Part shown: piece by piece, positions 1 through 5,603 of the stretch
How the letters are laid out: each line of letters opens with the position of its first letter
Numbering within the stretch: position 1 is the stretch's first letter
Origin: a virus
Length of the DNA stretch: 24,522 nucleotides
Reading direction: 5' to 3' (one strand)
Virus record (IMG/VR): IMGVR_UViG_3300043775_000099
Span: 1 to 24,522 of that record
The notes under the pieces: model-generated
Told to the model about the DNA's origin: nothing
Seen by the model: only the letters and a program-made list of their open reading frames with translations
Database searches by the model: none
Position numbers and translations under genes: made by a program

Positions 1-822
1 CAGTAGTTGAAATGCCAGCGCACGTAGATCGGTAATCCACTGCTCTAATATGTCAGCATTGTGTAAGTATACACCGATTTGTTCGACAGGCAACGCGTCA
101 AGTTTTGTGTGCAGTGCACGGTCAACAGCGCCCGTCATCTGTGGGCAGATAGGCTTGGCCGCACACCAACGGCAATGCTCACCCACGTTTAACTTAGCGT
201 CAGGAGACTCAGCTAGGCGCACAGCAGCCACTAAGTCCTGCTCAAACTTTCTTATACGCGCCGCGTTTGTCGTCCAGCGTTTAACGGCAGGCGGTTGAAC
301 AATAACCATCTCTATATTAGTGACGCCTTCAAACACCCATGCTACTTCTTTAGTTCGCATGGCCGCAGCCGCATAAAACATAAGCTGTGGGTTTTCTTCT
401 ACCTCAACGGTTACGCCATCGCCAAACTTCCAGTCTAATACATACGCAGTGTCACCAATGCGACCTAAAAAGTCAGTCGATCCGAACACGTCAGGCAGGA
501 AGTCACCAAAGCCTACGCGTGTCTCGACTGCATACTCCATTTGTTTGTCAGGGTCGATTGCATCAAGCGCAGCCAAGGCAGGCTTAATCTTATCGTCTAT
601 TAGTTCTTGCGTTAGCACTTGGTCTTCGTACGTGGTGCCAAGGTAATGCTCAGGGGCAAAGCCTTTGTCTAATACGTCTGCAATCACATTATGTAGCAAC
701 GTGCCTACATCGGCGTATTTACTGGAAGGGCGTGGTGGCATCTTGTCGCAGAGCGCCACAGAGCCAGGGCATGAGATAACACGTTTGGCGGTTGAGCCGC
801 CGACTACGGATGAATGTTTCAT
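1..822 (-). CDS. RecB-like PD-(D/E)XK nuclease, DUF2800 family (3' end beyond window)
   Basis: Reading leftwards from an ATG at 822, the frame stays open for 274 codons to the window edge, so the C-terminus is missing. The N-terminus has the GGSTAKRVISCPGS pattern seen at the start of DUF2800 proteins. Mid-protein, GSTDFLGRIGD followed by VLDWKFG gives the D...DxK core of a PD-(D/E)XK nuclease, then ENPQL. A later CRWCAAKPIC cluster matches the cysteine tail of RecB/AddB-like nucleases, which may bind an iron-sulphur cluster. Such proteins belong to phage replication/recombination modules, usually upstream of DUF2815 and DNA polymerase genes, which may lie beyond the left edge. AAAGGA lies just upstream of the ATG, and a TTGACA/TATACT promoter precedes it. 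The nuclease assignment rests on motifs only; the exact role is inferred. Confidence 0.82.
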   Translation of the reverse strand, partial: MKHSSVVGGSTAKRVISCPGSVALCDKMPPRPSSKYADVGTLLHNVIADVLDKGFAPEHYLGTTYEDQVLTQELIDDKIKPALAALDAIDPDKQMEYAVETRVGFGDFLPDVFGSTDFLGRIGDTAYVLDWKFGDGVTVEVEENPQLMFYAAAAMRTKEVAWVFEGVTNIEMVIVQPPAVKRWTTNAARIRKFEQDLVAAVRLAESPDAKLNVGEHCRWCAAKPICPQMTGAVDRALHTKLDALPVEQIGVYLHNADILEQWITDLRALAFQLL

Positions 823-854
823 TTACTGTCCTTTAGATTACCTATTGAGATTGC

Positions 855-884
855 AGTATAGCAATTAAAAATAAATGTTGTCAA
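855..884 (-). promoter_or_regulatory. sigma70-like promoter for the leftward nuclease gene
   Basis: On the minus strand, TTGACA (879-884, perfect consensus) is followed after 18 nt by TATACT (855-860). The inferred start, near 848, leaves a leader of about 26 nt before the ATG at 822. Its -35 box overlaps the -35 box of the opposing promoter. Confidence 0.6.
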
Positions 885-907
885 TATATTTTTTATTGTG
901 TTATTAT
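878..907 (+). promoter_or_regulatory. sigma70-like promoter for the rightward early operon
   Basis: TTGTCA (878-883) and TATTAT (902-907) are separated by 18 nt; each hexamer matches consensus at five of six positions. Transcription would start near 914, just before the GGGAG ribosome binding site (921-925) of the gene at 932. It is back-to-back with the leftward promoter and shares five bases of its -35 box. Confidence 0.55.
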
Positions 908-931
908 TTAAATCATCAACGGGAGATAAGC

Positions 932-1213
932 ATGTTAGAAAAACAAGTTGAAGCCTACTTTAAGAAAGTAGTAGAGCAGTTAGGCGGTAAGAGCTACAAA
1001 TTTACAAGCCCCGCGCATCGGGGCGTAGCGGATCGAATAGCGTGTCTGCCTAACGGTGACACATGGTTTGTGGAAATAAAAACAGATGGCGGTAAGTTGT
1101 CCGAACTGCAAAAAGTATTTGCAATAGAGGTTACACGCCTTAATCAAAAGTACGCATGTTTATGGAATAAGGAAGATATAGATGACTGGGCTAAATTATT
1201 TAAGCGTATGTAG
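932..1213 (+). CDS. VRR-NUC domain nuclease
   Basis: This 93-residue protein is a minimal VRR-NUC (PD-(D/E)XK superfamily) nuclease. It shows GVADRIACLPNGDTWFVEIK, in which the GxxDR..., the hydrophobic strand and the ExK dyad (EIKTDGG) form the core, followed by the conserved SELQK helix. Stand-alone VRR-NUC proteins of this length are common in phages and are thought to act as structure-specific or Holliday-junction-type endonucleases. The ATG at 932 is chosen over an in-frame upstream start at 875 because GGGAG lies 7 nt before it and the upstream codons fall inside the promoter. The last 32 bases overlap the methyltransferase start, which suggests coupled translation. The fold call is firm; the DNA substrate is unknown. 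Confidence 0.85.
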   Translation: MLEKQVEAYFKKVVEQLGGKSYKFTSPAHRGVADRIACLPNGDTWFVEIKTDGGKLSELQKVFAIEVTRLNQKYACLWNKEDIDDWAKLFKRM

Positions 1214-2273
1214 TGGCATTGAAGCAGCAACCGTAGCATGGCACGACATGGGGTGGAAGCCCGTTGGATTTTCAGAAATAGAAAAATACCCTAGCGAGGT
1301 ATTAGCACATCATTACCCTGACGTCACTAACTATGGTGACATGACTAAATATAAGGAATGGAATATAAATGAATCAATCGACCTTCTCGTTGGCGGAACA
1401 CCCTGCCAAGCCTTCTCCGTCGCAGGACTTAGAAAAGGACTCGACGACCCTCGAGGCAACCTCGCCCTCGTCTATTGCGGACTACTTGACCACTATAAAC
1501 CCAAATGGTTTGTGTGGGAAAACGTACCAGGTGTCCTCAGTTCAAATGGTGGACGGGATTTTGGCTCCTTCCTCGGGGCGTTGGCTGAACTCGGGTATGG
1601 GTTCGCCTACCGAGTGTTTGACGCTCAATACTTCGGAGTGGCCCAAAGACGCAGACGTGTGTTTGTTGTCGGATACCTTGGAGACTGGCGACCTGCCGCA
1701 GAAGTTTTATTTGAGTCCGACTGCATGCGCCGGGATAATCCGCCGAGCAGAGAAGCGCGGGAAACCACTGCCGGAACTACTACTAACCGCCTTGTTGCAT
1801 TCGGTGAATACAGCACAGACGGAACCGCCAGCACAATGAAGGCTAGGGATTACAAAGACGCTACTGATTTAATTACGGTATACGAAACACATCCTATGGA
1901 CAGCCGCGTAAAAGAGATGGGCGAGACATGCCAAACTGTGTCAGCAAGATGGGGAACAGGCGGAGGCAACGTGCCTATAGCTACTGCATTTAAAGTACGT
2001 TGCGGTTGTGAAGGCGGCGGCAAAGGCTATCTAGGTAATAGTGACACTGCGTTCACGTTAAGTACGACGCAGGATCAATCGCTGTTTACTGATATGCGGG
2101 TGCGTAGGTTAACGCCAATCGAGTGCGAACGCTTGCAAGGCTTTCCGGATGACTACACTAACATTAAAGAAAAAACACCTGACGGCAGCAGATACAAAGC
2201 GTTAGGTAACTCAATGGCTGTACCTGTAATGAAATGGATAGGGCAAAGAATTAACGCGTATGCTAAAACTTAG
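1182..2273 (+). CDS. DNA (cytosine-5-)-methyltransferase
   Basis: This is a 363-residue C5 methyltransferase with all the main motifs: motif I SVCSGIEAA near residues 8-16 (SAM binding), motif IV GGTPCQAFS at 71-79 with catalytic Cys75, motif VI ENVPG at 113-117, motif VIII QRRRR at 155-159, a variable target-recognition stretch of roughly 180-300, motif IX RLTPIECERLQGFP from 309, and motif X GNSMAVP at 342-348. It should methylate C5 of cytosine in a specific sequence that cannot be read from the protein. It starts inside the VRR-NUC gene (GGAAGA upstream) and overlaps the helicase start by 14 bp. No classical restriction enzyme is adjacent, so it may be an orphan phage methylase for anti-restriction or regulation, or part of a module with its neighbours. 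Codons in about 1380-1760 are unusually C-ending (CTC, GCC, TCC), matching a second frame nested there. Confidence 0.93.
   Translation: MTGLNYLSVCSGIEAATVAWHDMGWKPVGFSEIEKYPSEVLAHHYPDVTNYGDMTKYKEWNINESIDLLVGGTPCQAFSVAGLRKGLDDPRGNLALVYCGLLDHYKPKWFVWENVPGVLSSNGGRDFGSFLGALAELGYGFAYRVFDAQYFGVAQRRRRVFVVGYLGDWRPAAEVLFESDCMRRDNPPSREARETTAGTTTNRLVAFGEYSTDGTASTMKARDYKDATDLITVYETHPMDSRVKEMGETCQTVSARWGTGGGNVPIATAFKVRCGCEGGGKGYLGNSDTAFTLSTTQDQSLFTDMRVRRLTPIECERLQGFPDDYTNIKEKTPDGSRYKALGNSMAVPVMKWIGQRINAYAKT
1369..1839 (+). CDS. possible overprinted gene nested inside the methyltransferase, unknown function
   Basis: A 156-codon open frame lies entirely within the methyltransferase, shifted by +1, and overlaps its residues 63 to about 219 (motifs IV, VI and VIII). 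Its ATG follows AAGGAATGGAATATAA, a plausible but not ideal ribosome binding site. The translation looks protein-like: a Ser/Thr/Pro-rich start, then GLCGKTYQ, SSGRWLNSGMGSP, LNTSEWP, LSDTLETG, and a basic C-terminal segment LSPTACAGIIRRAEKRGK at about 115-132. I recall phage hypothetical proteins with this C-terminal pattern lying on or beside C5 methylase genes; this is memory, not a search result. Overlap with a conserved gene can also yield a conserved-looking shadow frame, so expression is unproven. The C-ending codon bias of the methyltransferase in just this stretch supports dual constraint. Confidence 0.5.
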   Translation: MNQSTFSLAEHPAKPSPSQDLEKDSTTLEATSPSSIADYLTTINPNGLCGKTYQVSSVQMVDGILAPSSGRWLNSGMGSPTECLTLNTSEWPKDADVCLLSDTLETGDLPQKFYLSPTACAGIIRRAEKRGKPLPELLLTALLHSVNTAQTEPPAQ

Positions 2274-3567
2274 ACCATACCAAGAAGTCGCGGCTGACTT
2301 TATATACGAGCATGACCGTGCCATGATACTTGCGCCTGTGGGCGCAGGTAAGACGGCCATCACGCTCACTGCGATGCAGGACGCTATCGAGGCCAAGCTT
2401 GTTAAGCGCTTCCTAGTGGTTGCGCCTAAGCGTGTCTGCACTGACGTGTGGCCCGTTGAGCAGCCTAAGTGGGCGCCACGTCTGTCACTTGTTGTGGCAG
2501 TAGGCACACAAAAGCAACGCCAGGATGCGTTCAAGACCGACGCCAATGTAGTGGTGACGAACTACGACAGCCTGCAATCGCTAGAGTCATTGAAAGGCTT
2601 TGATGCCGTGGTGTTTGACGAGCTAACCAGGCTAAAAAATCCTACTGGCAAACGCTTTAAAGCCATCGCCAAGCTGATGGACAAGATTAACATACGCTGG
2701 GGCTTGACCGGATCGTTCACCAGCAACGGCCTAGAGGATGTGTTTGGCCAGTGCAAGATAGTCGATCAGACCTTGTTAGGCCGTAGCAAGGGCGCGTTCT
2801 TACAGCAACACTTTGTGCTAATAAACAAAGACTTTAACGACTGGAAGCCACGCCCTGACGCACTTAAGACCGTGATGCAGATTATTAAGCCTGCCACGTA
2901 TGTGCTAGAGGCTGGCGAATACAGCGACAAGCTACCGCCATGTCACACGGTAGAAGTGCGGTGCGAACTGCCTAACCGACAAGAGTACGAACACTTTAAG
3001 AAGACGTTTGTTATGGAGCTGGACGGCAAAACATTGACCGCCGTTAACGCTGCCGTGCTGACGTCTAAGCTACAGCAGTTGGCGTCAGGCTTTATCTACG
3101 ACACCGAAGACAGCGCTGAGACGAAGTGGTTGAGCTTTCACAAGTTCGACATGCTAGAAGACCTACTGGACGAGAACCAACACGACAACACTATCGTGGT
3201 GTATAACTTCCAGGCAGAACTTAAAAAGTTAAAGCAGCGCTTTCCTAAGGCCGCGACGATAGACGAGCCTGACGCCATCAAGCGTTGGAATAACGGTGAG
3301 ATTGAGCTGTTACTGATACACCCTAAGTCAGCAGGCCACGGCCTGAACTTACAACACGGCGGCTGTAAGATTGTGTTCTTCTCACTGCCGTGGAGCTTAG
3401 AGCTGTATGAACAAACCATAGGCCGTCTGCATCGCAGTGGCCAAGCGCATGATGTGTGGTGCTACATACTGTTGGCTAACAAAACAGTAGACGAACGTAT
3501 TTGGGCGGCCTTGCATGACAAGCGGGCTATTTCCGATGTTGCAATGGAGGAGTTGAAATGTTCATAG
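2260..3567 (+). CDS. SNF2-type DEAD/DEAH-box helicase
   Basis: This 435-residue superfamily 2 ATPase has an N-terminal LRPYQ (Q-motif-like), Walker A GAGKT at 28-32, the strand LVVAPKRV, motif VVTNYDSL, and a Walker B box written DELT at 120-123 in place of DEAH. The C-terminal RecA lobe has GHGLNLQHGG and QTIGRLHRSGQ, the arginine-finger motif typical of SNF2 proteins. Stand-alone phage SNF2-like helicases of about 450 residues commonly accompany VRR-NUC nucleases in replication/recombination modules and probably remodel DNA or protein-DNA complexes. The start codon lies inside the methyltransferase 3' end with only a weak ribosome binding site, implying translational coupling. Its stop overlaps the next gene. 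Confidence 0.9.
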   Translation: MLKLRPYQEVAADFIYEHDRAMILAPVGAGKTAITLTAMQDAIEAKLVKRFLVVAPKRVCTDVWPVEQPKWAPRLSLVVAVGTQKQRQDAFKTDANVVVTNYDSLQSLESLKGFDAVVFDELTRLKNPTGKRFKAIAKLMDKINIRWGLTGSFTSNGLEDVFGQCKIVDQTLLGRSKGAFLQQHFVLINKDFNDWKPRPDALKTVMQIIKPATYVLEAGEYSDKLPPCHTVEVRCELPNRQEYEHFKKTFVMELDGKTLTAVNAAVLTSKLQQLASGFIYDTEDSAETKWLSFHKFDMLEDLLDENQHDNTIVVYNFQAELKKLKQRFPKAATIDEPDAIKRWNNGEIELLLIHPKSAGHGLNLQHGGCKIVFFSLPWSLELYEQTIGRLHRSGQAHDVWCYILLANKTVDERIWAALHDKRAISDVAMEELKCS

Positions 3568-3749
3568 TAATGGCTGTACAACAAGAAGCTGATATTAATT
3601 TATTTGGCAAAGCTACGCCAATAGAATTAAAGTTTGCCAGTGGTATGGTAGGGGTATTGCCTGTGTTTATGTCTCGTAAAGCTGCCGAAAGGTATTCTAA
3701 AAAGAAGTTTACTATAGTTGAAATAGGGGAGAAAAAAGATGCCATGTAA
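3558..3749 (+). CDS. small hypothetical phage protein
   Basis: This encodes 63 residues starting at an ATG 7 nt after GGAGG, within the last codons of the helicase (10-nt overlap). The product is mixed hydrophobic and basic (ELKFASGMVGVLPVFMSRKAAERYSKKKF) with no recognised motif; the pattern suggests a compact alpha/beta fold. It ends 11 nt inside the following gene, so it sits in a translationally coupled chain. I do not recognise the family. The strong ribosome binding site and tight packing argue that it is expressed. Confidence 0.7.
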   Translation: MFIVMAVQQEADINLFGKATPIELKFASGMVGVLPVFMSRKAAERYSKKKFTIVEIGEKKDAM

Positions 3750-3957
3750 TCAAGACTGTGACCAAGGCCGCAAGTGTGACTGCGGTGATAGAAGCGTAGA
3801 TCGAGCAATGGTTGTGATATCCGTATTGCTGATTCTGTGTTTGTTTTCCATTGGATTTGGGCTATACAAGCTAATCAATAGAAACAAAGGCCAGGAGTGC
3901 GCTGTGACTTTGCAATTTAAAGACAGTAAGGCAACATACATTGGTAAGACTGTTTGA
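3739..3957 (+). CDS. small membrane protein with cysteine-rich N-terminus
   Basis: This 72-residue protein starts at an ATG preceded by GGGGAG. The N-terminus holds four cysteines in a short span (CNQDCDQGRKCDCGD), a possible metal-binding knot, followed by one strong transmembrane segment (about residues 24-44, MVVISVLLILCLFSIGFGLY) and a short basic, then soluble, tail. By the positive-inside rule, the basic residues after the helix (KLINRNK) would place the tail in the cytoplasm and the cysteine cluster outside. No family is recognised. It is the last gene before a 168-bp gap and closes the first block of the early operon. Confidence 0.65.
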   Translation: MPCNQDCDQGRKCDCGDRSVDRAMVVISVLLILCLFSIGFGLYKLINRNKGQECAVTLQFKDSKATYIGKTV

Positions 3958-4125
3958 TATATCACTTTTTTCGGTCTAATCCGGTCTGTATACGGGTTTC
4001 AGAGGAAGCGACGCGCATTGTCTGCGGATGTTTGAGTTTAATTTTAAGCGTAAGTCTACACTTTTAGTTTAGTTTTGACCTATTTGTGTAAACCATAGTT
4101 AACAATGTACATAAGGAGAAACAAG
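3958..4125 (+). other. 168-bp intergenic gap in the early operon
   Basis: No open frame is convincing here. The gap opens with a 10-nt palindrome (TGATATATCA, 3955-3964) that includes the preceding stop codon, then has two copies of CGGTCT at about 3975-3992 around a GTATAC palindrome. An AT-rich tract precedes TTGACC (4075-4080), but no good -10 box is correctly spaced from it. It ends in AAGGAG for the gene at 4126. It may hold an internal promoter or operator, but nothing is decisive. Confidence 0.3.
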
Positions 4126-4365
4126 ATGGCGGCACATAACGACATCACAGGCGACTTGATACAGAGCCGTGTAAACAGTAAAGAGTTTGAAAATAATTTT
4201 GATTTAATATTTAGAAGTAAAGACCCTATCTGCAACATCTGCGGTAAAGGGTTGGCCTCAACAAAAGAGTGTGCCTTTACGGGATGCCCGCTTAACTGGG
4301 ACGAACAAAGAATTGACATTATCGCAGCCAACGGTAACGATGGCCTGCATTACAAAGGAGAGTAG
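4126..4365 (+). CDS. small putative zinc-binding protein
   Basis: This encodes 79 residues. The ATG at 4126 is preferred over one at 4105 because AAGGAG lies at the right distance from it and the longer version would put that site inside the gene. The C-terminal half has CNICGKGL, then CAFTGC, a CxxC...CxxxxC pattern that could bind zinc. The N-terminal half is polar and probably helical. The neighbours are other short early proteins. The function is not known; a small regulator or host-takeover protein is conceivable but speculative. Confidence 0.65.
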   Translation: MAAHNDITGDLIQSRVNSKEFENNFDLIFRSKDPICNICGKGLASTKECAFTGCPLNWDEQRIDIIAANGNDGLHYKGE

Positions 4366-4366
4366 G

Positions 4367-4561
4367 ATGGAAAGACTAAACTGGCGTTCACTGAACGCTA
4401 TCATTAACGACAAGACTGAGGAAGAAGTGCTGGCGTTGCTAAACCATGAGCGACAGACCGAGCGCCGTATTTCAATGTTACAACGATTACATCAACGCTA
4501 CACCATCTTACGCGCTGCGCGTGAGCGTGTGGAAATAATTAAGGAGGCAGTAAAACCATGA
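4367..4561 (+). CDS. small helical hypothetical phage protein
   Basis: This encodes 64 residues, with AAGGAG upstream and the ATG right after the preceding stop. The product is highly charged and predicted to be two long helices: LNWRSLNAIINDKTEEEVLAL, then a basic RRISMLQRLHQRY and LRAARERVEIIKEA. Proteins of this style are frequent in environmental podoviruses without a known role. The last codon and stop overlap the next start as ATGA. Confidence in the gene is high; its function is unknown. Confidence 0.72.
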   Translation: MERLNWRSLNAIINDKTEEEVLALLNHERQTERRISMLQRLHQRYTILRAARERVEIIKEAVKP

Positions 4562-4692
4562 ACAACTATCGTGAAGTTTGGGATAGGCAAAATTACAAGT
4601 TTACTAATGTAGACGCAACACCCTGGCTACCTTTAGAAGAATTTGAACCAGTCGGCTTTTGGACTAGGGTTTGGATGTGGGTGACAAAATGA
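4558..4692 (+). CDS. 44-residue hypothetical protein
   Basis: This short frame is bracketed on both sides by ATGA overlaps: it starts in the stop of the previous gene and stops in the start of the next. AAGGAGG lies 10 nt upstream of its ATG. The peptide is rich in aromatic residues, with six tryptophans including GFWTRVWMW near the C-terminus. It has no recognised family. The strong ribosome binding site and precise stop-start overlaps support translation. Confidence 0.6.
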   Translation: MNNYREVWDRQNYKFTNVDATPWLPLEEFEPVGFWTRVWMWVTK

Positions 4693-4910
4693 TATACACA
4701 ATTAATCTATACGGCATCGAGCTAGATGTGTACGCAGACATCACGCGTTACTCAGATGGGTTTGGCACTGGCGACAGCCCTGACGACGTTGATGTAGAAA
4801 TCCTGTCAATAGAGCTGCCGGACTCTACGCAAGACCTAACAAATTTGTTATCAGACGACACGCTGATTCGCGTCGAAGACTTAGTATTGGAGGTAGCTAA
4901 CAATGAGTGA
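4689..4910 (+). CDS. small acidic hypothetical protein
   Basis: This encodes 73 residues from the ATG that overlaps the preceding stop as ATGA. An in-frame ATG at 4671 would add six residues and has an AGGG site before it, so the start is not settled. The product is very acidic (clusters of D and E, e.g. GDSPDDVDVEILSIELPD) with alternating hydrophobics suggesting a beta-rich fold. Small acidic phage proteins can mimic DNA or bind host factors, but nothing here shows that. It overlaps the DUF3310 gene by 8 nt. Confidence 0.65.
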   Translation: MIYTINLYGIELDVYADITRYSDGFGTGDSPDDVDVEILSIELPDSTQDLTNLLSDDTLIRVEDLVLEVANNE

Positions 4911-5142
4911 TGGAATGACAGAAATGATTGCTGAAGAAGCATTAGCTAAACAAGTAGGCGGGTCACATTACGCTTCTATGGTTTTTCAGCCAGTAGAGTT
5001 TATTACTGCAAACAACTTGGGTTTTTTAGAGGGCAACATTATTAAGTACGTTTGCCGTCACCGTAATAAGAACGGCGCTGATGACATCAAAAAAGCCATT
5101 CACTATTGCGAACTACTTTTACAAATGGAATACGGAGAATAA
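4903..5142 (+). CDS. DUF3310 family protein
   Basis: This 79-residue protein has the DUF3310 signature: GGSHYASMVFQPVEFI, then NNLGFLEGNIIKYVCRH, then an AxDIKKAIHYCELLL helix. The family is widespread in phages; the T7 gp1.7 nucleotide kinase is, as I recall, related to it, so a role in nucleotide metabolism is possible but not shown. The ATG lies 9 nt after GGAGG, within the end of the previous gene. The protein is of usual length for the minimal domain. Confidence 0.82.
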   Translation: MSDGMTEMIAEEALAKQVGGSHYASMVFQPVEFITANNLGFLEGNIIKYVCRHRNKNGADDIKKAIHYCELLLQMEYGE

Positions 5143-5143
5143 C

Positions 5144-5308
5144 ATGACTGAAAAAATGACATTACCAAAATGGTTATGGTGGAACAAAGGTGAATGTGTT
5201 GTCGAAATACTATCTCGCGGTCATTTCCCGACCACGGCTATGGTAAAATTGCCGTCCGACAAAAAAATAGAGATAGAAATACATGAATTACGAATTGAAC
5301 ACACTTGA
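5144..5308 (+). CDS. small hypothetical protein
   Basis: This encodes 54 residues; the ATG at 5144 follows GGAG and lies 1 nt after the DUF3310 stop. An in-frame upstream ATG at 5081 lies inside DUF3310 and lacks a ribosome binding site. The sequence (LPKWLWWNKGECVVEILSRG, then MVKLPSDKKIEIEIHELR) reads like a small SH3-like beta barrel: alternating strands with a charged C-terminal strand. That is inference. It ends 26 nt into the next frame. Confidence 0.65.
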   Translation: MTEKMTLPKWLWWNKGECVVEILSRGHFPTTAMVKLPSDKKIEIEIHELRIEHT

Positions 5309-5480
5309 ATACGTGATTTGCTACTTTCCTGCGTTTTTGACAGGTTTTTGTACATGCGTGGCTATCAGTGCATTAGCGCCTTATCAATCGTCTGTTATAC
5401 AGCGATTGGTGAGGTCGTTTTTTAGCTTTACCCGTCAAATTTGTCGGTTTCGACGTACATTGCTAAATCATCACCAGTAA
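5283..5480 (+). CDS. small putative membrane protein (weak call)
   Basis: This 65-codon frame overlaps the previous gene by 26 nt with only a weak GAGAT site before its ATG. Residues 10-32 are hydrophobic (YVICYFPAFLTGFCTCVAISALA) and could span the membrane; the C-terminal third is strongly basic. Its last 53 bases overlap the 3' end of a convergent minus-strand gene, so the basic tail may be a shadow of that gene. It is the last possible gene of the early operon. Confidence 0.42.
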   Translation: MNYELNTLEYVICYFPAFLTGFCTCVAISALAPYQSSVIQRLVRSFFSFTRQICRFRRTLLNHHQ

Positions 5481-5601
5481 ATTCAATTCTACCCATGCTA
5501 GTGGTAATGACAATAATTTCGTTGTCATAATCCACTTCAATTTCATCGATAGACTGACCTAACAAGTCGTAACAGATTTCTTCCGGTGTACGTTTAGCCA
5601 T
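5428..5601 (-). CDS. 57-residue hypothetical protein, end of late operon
   Basis: The ATG at 5601 lies 2 nt after the stop of the phosphoesterase gene, and the GAGG that forms that gene's last codons serves as its ribosome binding site. The product is acidic (pI visibly low: EEICYDLLGQSIDEIEVDYDN) with alternating strands ending in MYVETDKFDG. No family is recognised. Tight coupling to the upstream gene favours it over the opposing plus-strand frame that it overlaps. Confidence 0.62.
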   Translation of the reverse strand: MAKRTPEEICYDLLGQSIDEIEVDYDNEIIVITTSMGRIEFTGDDLAMYVETDKFDG

Positions 5602-5603
5602 AT

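Noticed and set aside
50-868. Plus-strand frames of 65-82 codons
   Set aside because: They lie opposite a continuous nuclease frame on the minus strand with clear family motifs, and lack ribosome sites.
1625-1834. Minus-strand frame inside the methyltransferase
   Set aside because: Low-complexity basic shadow with no ribosome site; unlike the nested plus frame it resembles nothing I know.
4075-4103. Promoter before the gene at 4126
   Set aside because: TTGACC is present but no -10 box lies at 16-18 nt; kept only as a note on the gap.
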